A stretch of 64,000 bases of DNA from Chryseobacterium jejuense (GCF_900100075.1 NZ_FNEG01000004.1:434001-498000); one strand, 5' to 3'. Numbered from the stretch's first letter, positions 18,627-28,232 are shown. The notes: generated from the sequence alone by a model not told the origin. Translations and numbers: made by a program.

Positions 18627-19019
18627 ATGAAAAAACAAAGAGTATCAAATGCATTTGTCGCAGCCTCTTGGGTCGCATTGGGAGCAGGAATGATTGGTTA
18701 TATTGTAGGGCTTGCAAGAGCAGAAATGCTGCTGAATGAGAAAGGTTACTATTTTACGATCTTATTATATGGTTTATTTGCCGTTGTTTCTTTACAGAAA
18801 GCTGTTCGTGATAAATTGGAAAACATCCAGGTAACAGATATTTATTACGGCATTTGTTGGTTTGCCACCCTATCTTCCATCGTATTGCTGGCGATCGGGC
18901 TTTGGAACGCCACCATACTTCCAAGCGAAAAAGGATTCTACGCTTTTGCTTTTCTTCTGGCACTTTTTGGCGCTATTGCCGTTCAGAAGAATACCAGAGA
19001 CAATATGCTTCAGGAATAA
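18627..19019 (+). CDS. yiaA: YiaA/YiaB-family inner membrane protein
   Basis: A 130-residue protein with four membrane helices arranged as two repeats (SWVALGAGMIGYIVGLARAE...GYYFTILLYGLFAVVSLQKAVRD and YYGICWFATLSSIVLLAIGLWNA...GFYAFAFLLALFGAIAVQKNTRD). Each repeat ends with QK-x-x-RD, the pattern of the YiaAB two-helix domain. The biochemical role is unknown in the family. It has its own terminator and does not seem linked to the lipoprotein array. Confidence 0.8.
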   Translation: MKKQRVSNAFVAASWVALGAGMIGYIVGLARAEMLLNEKGYYFTILLYGLFAVVSLQKAVRDKLENIQVTDIYYGICWFATLSSIVLLAIGLWNATILPSEKGFYAFAFLLALFGAIAVQKNTRDNMLQE

Positions 19020-19020
19020 T

Positions 19021-19054
19021 AAAAAAACTCTCCCAATCCGGGAGAGTTTTTTAT
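19021..19054 (+). terminator. Intrinsic terminator after yiaA
   Basis: AAAAAACTCTCCC and GGGAGAGTTTTTT arms flank a five-base loop, a textbook hairpin with a T run directly after the yiaA stop. Confidence 0.9.
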
Positions 19055-19156
19055 TTTAAATCCTTTTATTCACAAAAACATATCAAATCATCATTAATAG
19101 TTAATAAAATAAACATTTAATTTATTTTTATTACATTTATTTCACAAAATATTGAT

Positions 19157-20908
19157 ATGCACAAAAAACTTTTACCATTTATTCTTTTTATTGTATTCTT
19201 TCAGATAACAAAAGCTCAAAATGAGTTTATCACAGTCTGGAAGCCAAGTCTTCCCTCCTCCTCTTCTGTAGGCATTCCATACAATTCTAATGAAAATCAG
19301 ATTTGGTTTCCAGGAAAAGGAACAGATTACAATATCTATTGGGAAGAAATAGGGTATCCTTCCCACAATGCTACTCTATCTAATGTATCTTCAGATTATC
19401 AAATACTTATTGATTTTGGACATCCACTTAATCCTCTTTCTTCCGATGCTATGTACCGGGTAAAGATAAGTAAAGGAAATGGGGACTTCAATCAGATACA
19501 ATTTATGAATTCTCAAATAATCATTGGAAACCAACCCTCTAACATGGTAGGTGATTCCTATAAAATAGTAAACGTTGAACAATGGGGAAATATAAAATGG
19601 ATTTCTATGAAACAGGCATTTTTATCTTGTGAGAATTTGGATGTAGCTGCCACTGATATTCCTGACCTTTCTGAGGTAACTGATATGTCTTATATGTTTT
19701 CAAACTGTAAAAACTTTATTTCAAATCCAACCATCGATAACTGGAATATATCCAATATTAACAACTTAGAAGGAATCTTTGACAACTGTTATTTATTTAA
19801 CCAACCTGTAGGGAACTGGAACACATCCAACGTTACCAATTTGAAGAGAGCTTTTGCAGGATGCTTCTTATTCAACCAGCCTATCGGAAACTGGAATATA
19901 TCCAATGTTACCAACTTATCAGAAACCTTTCTCACTTGCTATGAATTCGATCAGCCTTTAGAAAGCTGGAATACCTCTAATGTTACTTCAATGGCAGTCA
20001 TGTTCATGTCTGCAAGAAAATTCAATCAGCCATTAGCCAGCTGGAATACTTCCAAAGTAACCTCTACCGCCTCTATGTTTCTGAATGCTTCCAAATTTAA
20101 TCAGCCTATAGAAAGTTGGGATATGTCTCGTAACATTGAATCTAAATTTATGTTTTTTAATGCCACTCAATTTAACCAGCCCTTAGGAAATTGGAATACC
20201 TCACAGATTAATGACATGATGTCAATGTTCAGCAATGCGAAAAACTTCAATCAGGATATTAGTAGCTGGGATACAGGTAATGTACAAAATATGAATAGTA
20301 TGTTTTCTTTGGCTGAGCAATTCAATGGTGATGTCTCCAACTGGAATGTAAGTAAGGTAAAAGATATGTCCTTCATGTTTAACGGAGCCAAAAAATTCAA
20401 TCAAAATTTAGGAAAATGGAGACTTAATTCTTTACAATTGGCCAGTAATATTCTTAAAAATACAGCGCTAACCTGTGAAAATTATGATAACACTCTTTAT
20501 GGCTGGAGCCAGAACACCTCCCTGCCTAGTAACATTAATATTTCATCAGTCTCCCCTCTTGTTTATTCACATTCAGGAGCGGTAACCGCAAGAAATTATC
20601 TGATAAACAATAAAGGCTGGACCATCACCGGAGATATCTATGATGGAGAATGTGCATCCCAACTTGGAACTTCCGATATAAAAACAGATAACAAAATAAG
20701 TATCTATCCTAATCCTGCAAAAGATATTATCTATATTAAAAACACCAATGCAGATCAGTATAAAATTCTCGACCTAGCTGGACGAATTATTGTACAGGGA
20801 ACTCCAGAGAATGAACAAATCTATATACGGACTTTAATTCCCGGAAATTATATATTACAACTTTATGTAAAAGAAGGGATTCAAAATTTAAAATTCATAA
20901 AAAAATAA
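19157..20908 (+). CDS. BspA-like (DUF285) surface protein with T9SS type A sorting domain, copy 1
   Basis: A 583-residue secreted protein. The signal peptide is MHKKLLPFILFIVFFQITKAQ. Residues from about 170 to 430 hold roughly ten repeats of 24-25 residues of the form FNQPxGNWNTSxVTxMxxMF, the DUF285/BspA leucine-rich-like repeat. The last 75 residues (from ISIYPNPAKDIIYIKN to LKFIKK) form a type A T9SS sorting domain, the signal read by PorV and PorU, both encoded at the left of this window. BspA-type proteins in other Bacteroidota bind host or matrix proteins; the ligand here is unknown. A second copy follows after 44 bases. Confidence 0.88.
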   Translation: MHKKLLPFILFIVFFQITKAQNEFITVWKPSLPSSSSVGIPYNSNENQIWFPGKGTDYNIYWEEIGYPSHNATLSNVSSDYQILIDFGHPLNPLSSDAMYRVKISKGNGDFNQIQFMNSQIIIGNQPSNMVGDSYKIVNVEQWGNIKWISMKQAFLSCENLDVAATDIPDLSEVTDMSYMFSNCKNFISNPTIDNWNISNINNLEGIFDNCYLFNQPVGNWNTSNVTNLKRAFAGCFLFNQPIGNWNISNVTNLSETFLTCYEFDQPLESWNTSNVTSMAVMFMSARKFNQPLASWNTSKVTSTASMFLNASKFNQPIESWDMSRNIESKFMFFNATQFNQPLGNWNTSQINDMMSMFSNAKNFNQDISSWDTGNVQNMNSMFSLAEQFNGDVSNWNVSKVKDMSFMFNGAKKFNQNLGKWRLNSLQLASNILKNTALTCENYDNTLYGWSQNTSLPSNINISSVSPLVYSHSGAVTARNYLINNKGWTITGDIYDGECASQLGTSDIKTDNKISIYPNPAKDIIYIKNTNADQYKILDLAGRIIVQGTPENEQIYIRTLIPGNYILQLYVKEGIQNLKFIKK

Positions 20909-20952
20909 ATGTAAGGCATTCTTTATTTATATTCACTACACAAAATATTAAT

Positions 20953-22632
20953 ATGCATAAAAGACTTTTACCATTTATTCTTTTCATTGTATTCTTTCAG
21001 ATCACAAGAGCTCAAAATGAGTTTATCACGGTCTGGAAGCCAAGTCTTCCTTCCTCCTCTTCTGTAGGCATTCCATACAATTCTAATGAAAATCAGATTT
21101 GGTTTCCAGGAAAAGGAACAGATTACAATATCTATTGGGAAGAAATAGGGTATCCTTCCCACAATGCTACTCTATCTAATGTATCTTCAGATTATCAAAT
21201 ACTTATTGATTTTGGACATCCACTTAATCCTATTTCTTCCGATGCTACGTACCGGGTAAAGATAAGTAAAGGAAATGGGGACTTCAATCAGATTCAATTT
21301 ATGAATTCTCAAATAATCATTGGAAACCAACCCTCTGACATGGTAGGTGATTCCCATAAAATAGTAAACGTTGAACAATGGGGAAATATAAAATGGATTT
21401 CTATGAAACAGGCATTTCACCGCTGTGAAAATATGGATATTACAGCAAATGATATTCCTGACCTTTCTGAAGTAACCGATATGTCTAATATGTTTTACAG
21501 CTGCCATAGCCTGGTTGGGAACCCTACCATCAATAACTGGGATATCTCCAATGTTACCTCTTTAGTAGGAACTTTTAATACATGTTATCTATTCAACCAA
21601 CCTCTCGGGAATTGGAATACCTCCAACGTTACTTCAATGGCGGCAACATTCCTCATGGCACAAGAGTTCAATCAGCCCATAGGAAACTGGAATACCTCTA
21701 AAGTGGAAACTACAACTTCAATGTTTTTTTATGCTTCTAAATTTAATCAGCCTATTGGCAATTGGAATATGTCTAATAATCTTCAGATGGAACTGATGTT
21801 TGTGAATGCCGCAAAATTCAATCAACCCATAGGAAGCTGGAATACATCAAAAGTCATCGATATGCATTCTATGTTTCAATTTGCAACAGATTTCAATCAG
21901 GATATCAGTGCCTGGAATACAGGTAATGTAAAATTGATGAGAAATATGTTTTTTATGGCTGAGCAGTTCAACAGTAATATTTCAAACTGGAATGTAAATA
22001 AAGTAAACGATATGTCCTACATGTTCAGTCAAACTAAAAAATTTAATCAAAATATTGGTGCCTGGGATGTAAGTTCAGTAACCAGCATGCTCAGTATGCT
22101 CAGTAATGCAGAAGCTTTTAATCAAGATTTAGGAAACTGGAAGCTCAACTCATTACAAATAGCAAACAATCTTATTGAAAATACTGCTATAAGCTGCCAA
22201 AACTACAACAGTACTCTTTATGGATGGAGCCAAAATCAATCAATATCTAATAATATCAATATATCGCCGGTTTCCTCCCTTGCTTATTCAACACCTCAAG
22301 CAGCAACAGCAAGGGATTACCTGATGAACTATAAAGGCTGGACCATCACCGGAGATATCTATAATCCGGAATGCGCACCCCAACTTGGAACTTCCGATAT
22401 AAAAATGGATAACAAAATAAGTATCTATCCCAATCCTGCAAAAGACACTATTTACCTTAAAAACATCCTAAATCCTGAAAGCTATACCATTCATGATATA
22501 AGTGGAAGAATGATTACAAAAGACTTTTTACATAGAAATACAATCTCAATTGAATCTTTACCTTCAGGAAATTATATATTACGCATTATTACACAAGACA
22601 AAACCCATACTTTTAAGTTTATAAAAAAATAA
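20953..22632 (+). CDS. BspA-like (DUF285) surface protein with T9SS type A sorting domain, copy 2
   Basis: A 559-residue close paralogue of the preceding gene. The first 155 or so residues differ at only a handful of positions (for example ITKAQ to ITRAQ, LSSDAM to ISSDAT), with matching DNA, while the repeat region diverges and has about nine units rather than ten. The sorting domain keeps ISIYPNPAKD and then differs, ending FKFIKK. The pattern suggests a recent tandem duplication, or gene conversion of the 5' part, with faster change in the surface repeats. It should use the same T9SS route. Confidence 0.88.
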   Translation: MHKRLLPFILFIVFFQITRAQNEFITVWKPSLPSSSSVGIPYNSNENQIWFPGKGTDYNIYWEEIGYPSHNATLSNVSSDYQILIDFGHPLNPISSDATYRVKISKGNGDFNQIQFMNSQIIIGNQPSDMVGDSHKIVNVEQWGNIKWISMKQAFHRCENMDITANDIPDLSEVTDMSNMFYSCHSLVGNPTINNWDISNVTSLVGTFNTCYLFNQPLGNWNTSNVTSMAATFLMAQEFNQPIGNWNTSKVETTTSMFFYASKFNQPIGNWNMSNNLQMELMFVNAAKFNQPIGSWNTSKVIDMHSMFQFATDFNQDISAWNTGNVKLMRNMFFMAEQFNSNISNWNVNKVNDMSYMFSQTKKFNQNIGAWDVSSVTSMLSMLSNAEAFNQDLGNWKLNSLQIANNLIENTAISCQNYNSTLYGWSQNQSISNNINISPVSSLAYSTPQAATARDYLMNYKGWTITGDIYNPECAPQLGTSDIKMDNKISIYPNPAKDTIYLKNILNPESYTIHDISGRMITKDFLHRNTISIESLPSGNYILRIITQDKTHTFKFIKK

Positions 22633-22637
22633 AATAA

Positions 22638-22668
22638 GAAAGCCTCACTGAAGTAGCGAGGCTTTATA
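22638..22668. terminator. Bidirectional terminator between BspA copy 2 and purE
   Basis: AAAGCCTC and GAGGCTTT arms separated by a short loop lie between two converging genes and can serve both. Confidence 0.75.
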
Positions 22669-22685
22669 TTGATGTAAGTTTAAAA

Positions 22686-23189
22686 CTATTTGTCGAAATG
22701 ATTAGGATGCTGTGCTTTGATATCTTCCACAGTTCCCAATACCTTATCTTTTAAAGAATCCTGGTATTTCTGAAGTTTCCCTGCAACTTCTTCATTACCG
22801 CTTCCAATGATTTTAGCAGCTAAAATACCTGCATTCAATGCCCCATTTAATGCTACGGTTGCCACCGGAATACCACCCGGCATCTGAAGAATTGAAAGAA
22901 CAGAATCCCACCCATCAATAGAATTACTGGACAAGATTGGAACTCCAATTACAGGAAGTGTTGTGCAGCTAGCCACCATTCCTGGAAGATGTGCTGCTCC
23001 TCCTGCTCCGGCAACAATCACTTTAAGACCTCTCTCCTGAGCAGTCTTTGCATAATCAAACATTCTTTCCGGAGTTCTGTGCGCTGAAACTACTGTCAAT
23101 TCATAAGGAATATCCAGACTTTTAAGGAAATTTGCAGCCTGTTCCATGATCGGAAGATCACTTTGACTGCCCATAATAATACCTACCAT
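22686..23189 (-). CDS. purE: PurE, N5-carboxyaminoimidazole ribonucleotide mutase
   Basis: A 167-residue cytoplasmic enzyme of purine synthesis that converts N5-CAIR to CAIR. It shows the class I PurE signatures GIIMGSQSDLPIM at the start, SAHRTPERMFDY near 37-48, AGAGGAAHLPGM near 62-73 and a C-terminal GNEEVAGKLQ helix. The ATG at 23189 gives the usual MVGIIMGSQSD start; a TTG two codons upstream is less likely. Its partner purK lies 5.1 kb away on the same strand at 28283-29395, with four opposite-strand genes in between. Confidence 0.95.
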   Translation of the reverse strand: MVGIIMGSQSDLPIMEQAANFLKSLDIPYELTVVSAHRTPERMFDYAKTAQERGLKVIVAGAGGAAHLPGMVASCTTLPVIGVPILSSNSIDGWDSVLSILQMPGGIPVATVALNGALNAGILAAKIIGSGNEEVAGKLQKYQDSLKDKVLGTVEDIKAQHPNHFDK

Positions 23190-23230
23190 CTTCAATTTTT
23201 ATTAGATGTTCAAAGATAAAAAATAAAAAT

Positions 23231-23270
23231 GTAAAGCTGGAAGTTAGGAGGCTGGAAGCTGGAAGTTTAT
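23231..23270. repeat. GCTGGAAG intergenic repeat, copy B
   Basis: AAAGCTGGAAGTTAGGAGGC is followed by TGGAAGCTGGAAGTTTATTT, giving three GCTGGAAG-type units in 40 bases. It lies between the divergent purE and EamA genes and matches elements at 11885, 27331 and 41665. Confidence 0.6.
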
Positions 23271-23417
23271 TTCCGAACAACATAATATCCATTCATTTCA
23301 TACTGCAATCTGTATAAAGGCTGCCATAACTTTCCTCTTGCAGCTTCTGTCTTCCCTTCTTATCTGTATCAGAGAAAATCACCTCAACTGTACCCATCAG
23401 AGTCACAAAAAAACTAC

Positions 23418-23425
23418 TACATTTG
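23418..23425 (+). promoter_or_regulatory. TAnnTTTG box of the EamA transporter gene
   Basis: TACATTTG is an exact -7 consensus 20 bases before the proposed TTG start at 23446. It supports that start over longer frames. No TTG is seen at the -33 position, so this is a partial promoter match. Confidence 0.4.
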
Positions 23426-23445
23426 TTTGTTACACTCCATTTACT

Positions 23446-24351
23446 TTGAAAGATTATAAACTTATTTTCGCTGTTCTCACCGTTGCTTTTGTTTGGGGAA
23501 CCACATTTTTAGCCATCCGGGTGGCTGTAGAAACCATTCCCGCCTGGTTTGTAGCAGGCATCCGTCAGTTTCTGGCATCCATCATTATGCTCATTATTCT
23601 TCTTTCAAGAAAGGAGTTCAAATGGATTGGCTGGAAAAGTCTGGGTTATCAGATTGTTTTTTCCATCTTGATGTTGGTTATAGCCAACGGCATGACTACT
23701 GTTGCTGAAGAAACCGTATCCAGCAGTCTGGCATCGCTCATTAGTGCCTGCTCGCCTATTCTTGTTTTTTTGGGCAGCGTGGCTGTAGGGTTACAGAAGT
23801 TCAGTATCCGAGCCTTTCTCGGTGTTTTGATGTGTTTCAGCGGCATTCTGTTTATATTCTGGGATGGCCTTCAAGATCTTGCTAATCCGGACTACAGAAT
23901 GGGAATGATCTTTATGTTTTTTGCTATTACAGGATGGGCCTCAGGAACTATCTTCACTAAAAAACTGAATATTCAAAGTGGAAATATCACCCTGAATTTA
24001 TTTTACCAGTTCCTGTTTGCAGGTATTGTTCAGATTATTCTTGCTTTTCTATTTTCAGAGAACTATAATTTTGGAAACTGGACTTTCAAAAGTATTTCTG
24101 CGATGTTATATCTGTCTGTTTTTGGTTCTGTAGCGGCCTTTTTTGCATTCCACTATGCTTTAACCAAAATTTCTCCGGTGCAGGTTTCCATATTGGCCTA
24201 CATCAATACCATCATTGCCATATTTCTGGGCTGGTTGATTATGAATGAACAGATTTCAATGAAGTTTATTCTTGCGGCTGCATTAATTATTTGTGGAGTG
24301 TTTATCATTAATTACAAACCAGAAATGTTCAGAAGGCAGAAAGTTGAATAA
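23446..24351 (+). CDS. EamA/DMT-superfamily transporter
   Basis: A 301-residue inner-membrane protein with ten predicted helices in two EamA halves. The start KDYKLIFAVLTVAFVWGTTFLAIR is typical, including the WGTTFLAIR motif, and the second half has GSVAAFFAFHYALTKISPVQ and YINTIIAIFLGWLIMNE. Family members export amino acids or other metabolites; the substrate is not known. The TTG codon at 23446 is chosen because no ATG precedes the first helix. The sequence upstream of it reads as low-quality protein and contains a promoter box. Confidence 0.85.
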   Translation: MKDYKLIFAVLTVAFVWGTTFLAIRVAVETIPAWFVAGIRQFLASIIMLIILLSRKEFKWIGWKSLGYQIVFSILMLVIANGMTTVAEETVSSSLASLISACSPILVFLGSVAVGLQKFSIRAFLGVLMCFSGILFIFWDGLQDLANPDYRMGMIFMFFAITGWASGTIFTKKLNIQSGNITLNLFYQFLFAGIVQIILAFLFSENYNFGNWTFKSISAMLYLSVFGSVAAFFAFHYALTKISPVQVSILAYINTIIAIFLGWLIMNEQISMKFILAAALIICGVFIINYKPEMFRRQKVE

Positions 24352-24359
24352 TTTATTTT

Positions 24360-24560
24360 AATGTTGCATAACGCAAAGACGCAAATAAGATTTCCTGCAG
24401 AATATTTTAAGGCGCAAGGATTTTATCTGCGATAAAATTGTATACAGCTAAATAATGGCCACGAATTCACTAATATTTTTCATCACATTGAAACATAGTA
24501 AAAATATGAAAATGAAATTGTAAAAATATTCATGAATTCATAAATAAAAGTCAGCAACTC
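24360..24560. repeat. Intergenic stretch with AACGCAAAGACGCAAA-type repeat
   Basis: The stretch begins ATAACGCAAAGACGCAAATA and continues GCGCAAGG, CACGAATTCACTAATA and ATTCATGAATTCAT. It has no supportable gene. Related direct-word repeats (ACCACAAAGACACAAA, CACAAATTACACAAATG) are found at 37419, 52756 and 57850, indicating a dispersed non-coding family. Confidence 0.5.
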
Positions 24561-24632
24561 TCTAAGATTCATACAATGGTAGTTTGCCTCGTTTTTATTT
24601 TTTTCCTATATTGTATACTCAACCTATACAAC

Positions 24633-25196
24633 ATGCTTAAAAACACATTTTTCGTACTTCTTGCGGTCTCTTTTATCCTGGTAAGCTGTGATTACAAGGA
24701 AAAGGAGAAGAACCTTACGGACAGAGAAAAACAATTATTAGAAAAGGAAAAAACATTCGCTAAAAAAGAATCTGAATACCAGTCGCTTTTAAAAATGAGA
24801 GACAGTATTTTTGCTAAAAAAGATTCAGTAGTCATTGCCACATGGCCCGCAGAAATCTCCGGCCCGTGGAACGGAAAAGTAATTTGTATAGAATCCAATT
24901 GCAGTGATTATGCTGTAGGCGATCAGCGTACGGATATCTGGGAATTTGATAATGATTCTACCCAACCAATCACCAAGATCATTAATAACAATAATCTGGT
25001 AAGGCTTTATTCCGGTAAATTTGAAAACAATGAGATCAAGCTTTCCTTCAAAACAGATTCTACAGCTAAAAAGAATGTAGAAATGAGCGTTCTGCTTAAC
25101 GATATTTCGGACAACAAAATCAAGGGAACAAGATCCATTACTTCGGATGGCTGTTCAGCCAAGTTTTCTGTTGAATTAGTACGTTCCACCAAATAA
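24633..25196 (+). CDS. Lipoprotein with coiled-coil N-terminus, function unknown
   Basis: A 187-residue predicted lipoprotein. The ATG at 24633 gives a clean signal, MLKNTFFVLLAVSFILVSCD, with the lipid Cys at 19; an upstream in-frame ATG adds an implausible second hydrophobic stretch. A charged helix (KEKEKNLTDREKQLLEKEKTF) is followed by a beta-rich domain beginning ISGPWNGKVICIESNCSDY, with paired cysteines. It ends seven bases before the antiporter start, so the two are probably co-transcribed. I do not recognise the globular domain. Confidence 0.75.
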   Translation: MLKNTFFVLLAVSFILVSCDYKEKEKNLTDREKQLLEKEKTFAKKESEYQSLLKMRDSIFAKKDSVVIATWPAEISGPWNGKVICIESNCSDYAVGDQRTDIWEFDNDSTQPITKIINNNNLVRLYSGKFENNEIKLSFKTDSTAKKNVEMSVLLNDISDNKIKGTRSITSDGCSAKFSVELVRSTK

Positions 25197-25202
25197 ACAC
25201 AT

Positions 25203-27326
25203 ATGATTTTACTGAGTATACACAACCTGAGCCTTCCCATAGAAGATCCGGTACTAAAATTCCTATTGGTACTGATCATCATCCTTGCGGCTCCATTATT
25301 ATTAAATAAAATTAAAGTTCCCCACCTTCTGGGTCTTATCATCGCAGGAGCTATTATAGGTCCCAATGGATTTAATGTATTATCCAGAGACAGCAGTATT
25401 GTAGTAACCGGAACCACCGGGCTCCTTTATATCATGTTTCTGGCAGGACTGGAAATCGACATGGGAGATTTTAAGAAAAACAAATGGAAAAGTCTCACCT
25501 TTGGGCTTTATACCTTTATTGTTCCTTTTGTATTGGGATATTTGGGTGGATATTACATCCTTCACTTCTCAATGCTTACCTCCATCTTATTTGCCAGTCT
25601 TTTTTCATCCCACACTCTTATTGCCTATCCATTGGTAAGCAAGCTGGGAATGGCTAAAAATAAGGCTGTTAATATTACCGTTGGTGGAACAATGATTACA
25701 GATATTCTTGCATTATTGGTTCTTGCCGTAATTGTTGGAATGTCACAAGGTGACGTAGGAACAGAGTTCTGGGTAAAATTATCCGTTTCATTCATTGTTT
25801 TTGCATTAATTGTACTTATCGTCTTCCCTATCATAGGACGCTGGTTCTTCAAAAGAGTTGATGATAAAATATCACAATATATTTTTGTCTTAGTGATGAT
25901 TTATCTGGCGGCGATGCTTGCTGAACTTGCCGGAGTGGAAGCCATCATCGGAGCATTCTTTGCCGGATTGGCATTGAACAGACTTATCCCACATACCTCT
26001 TCCCTAATGAACAGAGTAGAATTTGTAGGGAATGCCATCTTTATTCCTTTCTTCCTGATTAGTGTAGGGATGTTGATCGACTTTAAAGTCTTTTTCAAAA
26101 GCTGGGAAACACTTGAAGTAGCAGCAATCATGCTTGTTGCGTCCATTGGAGGGAAGTATCTTTCTGCTGTAGTGACTCAAAAGACTTTCAGACTGACAAA
26201 AGAAGAGGGAAAACTGATCTTTGGATTGAGCTCTGCCTCTGCAGCGGCAACCCTGGCCTCTGTAATGGTAGGTTATAACATTATTCTTTCCGAAACTGAA
26301 ACGGGAGAACCTGTAAGATTATTAAACGAACACGTTCTTAACGGAAGTATTTTATTGATCCTTATTTCCTGTACCATTTCATCCTTTATCTCTATGGCAA
26401 GTGCCCAAAAGATTGCAGAAAGCGATAATGAAGATACGGTTTCCGGAACCAGCCATGAGGAAGAAAATATTCTATTGGCCATTAATCACGAAGAAACTGT
26501 AGAGAGAATGGTGAATTTGGGAATTCTCATTAAAGCACATTCCAATACTGAAGATTTATTCGCGCTGAATGTCATCAATGAAGATAAAAATGAATCTTCT
26601 GTAAAAAATGCCGAAAAACTTCTTCACCAGGCAGCTGATACGGCGGCGGCGGCTGATGTCAAATTACAGGCTCTCAAAAGATATGACAACGATGTTATTA
26701 ATGGGGTGAACAACGTTATCAAGGAACAAAAAATCACGGATCTAATTATTGGCTTAGAAGATGAGAAAGGTTTTTCGCCATCATTTGTCTATAATCTTTA
26801 TAACGGCTATCTTCAGAATGATGATGTAAACGTATTGGTTTACCATGCTGCCCAGCCGCTTTCTACTATTAAGAAATATGCTGTGATGATTCCTGAAAAC
26901 GCTCATAAAGAAGCGGGCTTCTTCCATGCACTTTTAAGGGTTTGGAATATAGCAAGAAATTCTGGAGCTACGGTTGCTTTTTATGCCCCTGAAAACATCA
27001 TTGATATTCTTCAGAAGATCATTAAAAAAGCCAATATAGAAGCTGAATTCATTATTATGAACACGTGGCAGGATGGTGAAAAAACAGCCGCTCAGCTGAA
27101 AGAAAATGAAGCTCTGATTATTTTAATGGCCAAACGCGGAATGCAGTCCTATATTCCCCGTATGAGACTTATTCCTGAGCTATTGAACAAATATCTGAAT
27201 GACAATAATTATCTCTTAATTTTCCCATTCTCCGAATATGATAAAAACAGCCCGGAAATACGTTCTGTAGGTAATCATGGAGATTTTATGGAAATCGGAA
27301 ATGTGATTCAGAAAATATTTAAGTAA
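25203..27326 (+). CDS. Cation:proton antiporter (CPA2/Kef-type) with C-terminal universal-stress-like domains
   Basis: A 707-residue membrane protein. The first 400 residues form about twelve helices of a Na+/H+ or K+/H+ exchanger, with VPHLLGLIIAGAIIGPNGF near residue 40, FLAGLEIDM near 80, and GTMITDILALLVLA carrying the family's membrane Asp. Residues from about 420 hold soluble alpha/beta segments resembling UspA domains (ENILLAINHEETVERMVNLG). It would exchange monovalent cations for protons across the inner membrane. The small lipoprotein just upstream may be a partner. Confidence 0.88.
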   Translation: MILLSIHNLSLPIEDPVLKFLLVLIIILAAPLLLNKIKVPHLLGLIIAGAIIGPNGFNVLSRDSSIVVTGTTGLLYIMFLAGLEIDMGDFKKNKWKSLTFGLYTFIVPFVLGYLGGYYILHFSMLTSILFASLFSSHTLIAYPLVSKLGMAKNKAVNITVGGTMITDILALLVLAVIVGMSQGDVGTEFWVKLSVSFIVFALIVLIVFPIIGRWFFKRVDDKISQYIFVLVMIYLAAMLAELAGVEAIIGAFFAGLALNRLIPHTSSLMNRVEFVGNAIFIPFFLISVGMLIDFKVFFKSWETLEVAAIMLVASIGGKYLSAVVTQKTFRLTKEEGKLIFGLSSASAAATLASVMVGYNIILSETETGEPVRLLNEHVLNGSILLILISCTISSFISMASAQKIAESDNEDTVSGTSHEEENILLAINHEETVERMVNLGILIKAHSNTEDLFALNVINEDKNESSVKNAEKLLHQAADTAAAADVKLQALKRYDNDVINGVNNVIKEQKITDLIIGLEDEKGFSPSFVYNLYNGYLQNDDVNVLVYHAAQPLSTIKKYAVMIPENAHKEAGFFHALLRVWNIARNSGATVAFYAPENIIDILQKIIKKANIEAEFIIMNTWQDGEKTAAQLKENEALIILMAKRGMQSYIPRMRLIPELLNKYLNDNNYLLIFPFSEYDKNSPEIRSVGNHGDFMEIGNVIQKIFK

Positions 27327-27330
27327 GGAA

Positions 27331-27471
27331 GAATGAAAGCTGGAGGCTGGAAATTATTGAGTATGAAAAATAATAAATGACAATCATTTCGTTTATCTTT
27401 TTTCTTAAGAAGACCTGAAAATCATCACCCGTCTCAATACCTTCCAGCCTCTTTCTTCCAGCTTTTTCAAA
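27331..27471. repeat. GCTGGAAG inverted intergenic element, copy C
   Basis: GAATGAAAGCTGGAGGCTGG at 27331-27350 faces CCTTCCAGCCTCTTTCTTCC and AGCTTTTTC at 27440-27469, forming inverted ends about 90 bases apart. The layout matches copy A at 11885-12013, although the spacer sequences differ. Confidence 0.65.
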
Positions 27472-27505
27472 TAATAAAACTATTTTTATCCAAAATTAAA
27501 ATTCA

Positions 27506-28171
27506 GTGAAAACAAAGAAGATATTCCTTTTAACAGCAGCTTTAAGTGTACAGTTATCATTTGCCCAGTTTGCAAAAATTGTAGATAAGGATGGCTATGT
27601 AAATATAAGGGAAAATGCAGATGCTAACAGCAAGATCATTGGAAAGATCAATTCAGATGAAATCGTCTATATATTTGAAGATGATAATAAGAATTGGGCT
27701 AATGTAAGCAATGGATATATCCACAATTCAAGGCTGAAATATATAAAATCTTATCAAGCTGTTCCGCCAACTATACGTGATGCAAACAAAGCAATCTTTA
27801 AGTCAGGAAACATTAAAGTAAACATTGTTTCCGGAAAATTTAATTTTAAGGAAAATGAAAAAGATTTTACTTCAACCCTGTATGGAGATTTCTATAAAGA
27901 GCAGCAGGTCTGGGGAATAGACGGAACTGTTCCTAAAACCCATTATCTTTCCATCACTGCGCAAATTGGAGACAAAACAATCCAGATTCCTGAAAAGGAG
28001 ATTGAAAATTTGTTCGAGATCGATAATAAATCTACGAGCTGTTATTATGACCGCATCAATGATATTTTATACATCTCCATGCTGAATTCTGATGGTGCAG
28101 GTACCTATGTTGCTCTGTTTACTATTGAAAAAGGAGAATATAAAGGGAGAACTTTGGAGATACCCTTTTAA
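27506..28171 (+). CDS. Secreted SH3-like domain protein, paralogue 1
   Basis: A 221-residue exported protein starting with GTG. The signal peptide (KTKKIFLLTAALSVQLSFAQ) is followed by a bacterial SH3-like domain (DKDGYVNIRENADANSKIIG, then VYIFEDDNKNWANVSNGYIH). The C-terminal half ends DILYISMLNSDGAGTYVALF and TIEKGEYKGR. The protein at 49726-50523 has the same order: SH3-like start and a similar ending (NIFLYMTNGTGEYRYTTLWT, IKKGR). SH3-like domains often bind cell-wall peptide or ligands; the role here is unknown. Confidence 0.75.
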   Translation: MKTKKIFLLTAALSVQLSFAQFAKIVDKDGYVNIRENADANSKIIGKINSDEIVYIFEDDNKNWANVSNGYIHNSRLKYIKSYQAVPPTIRDANKAIFKSGNIKVNIVSGKFNFKENEKDFTSTLYGDFYKEQQVWGIDGTVPKTHYLSITAQIGDKTIQIPEKEIENLFEIDNKSTSCYYDRINDILYISMLNSDGAGTYVALFTIEKGEYKGRTLEIPF

Positions 28172-28232
28172 TAAAGTTATCTCTTACCGATTGAGCAGAT
28201 CCGACAGGTCAATAAAAATCTGTAAGAAGTAT

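Noticed and set aside
19700..22150. Possible CRISPR-like repeat array
   Set aside because: The regular 72-75 base repeats are coding (FNQPxGNWNTS units of BspA-like proteins) with no constant repeat/unique spacer structure and no cas genes.
24576..24632. Longer start for the coiled-coil lipoprotein
   Set aside because: It would place a second hydrophobic stretch before a complete lipoprotein signal; the ATG at 24633 is far better.
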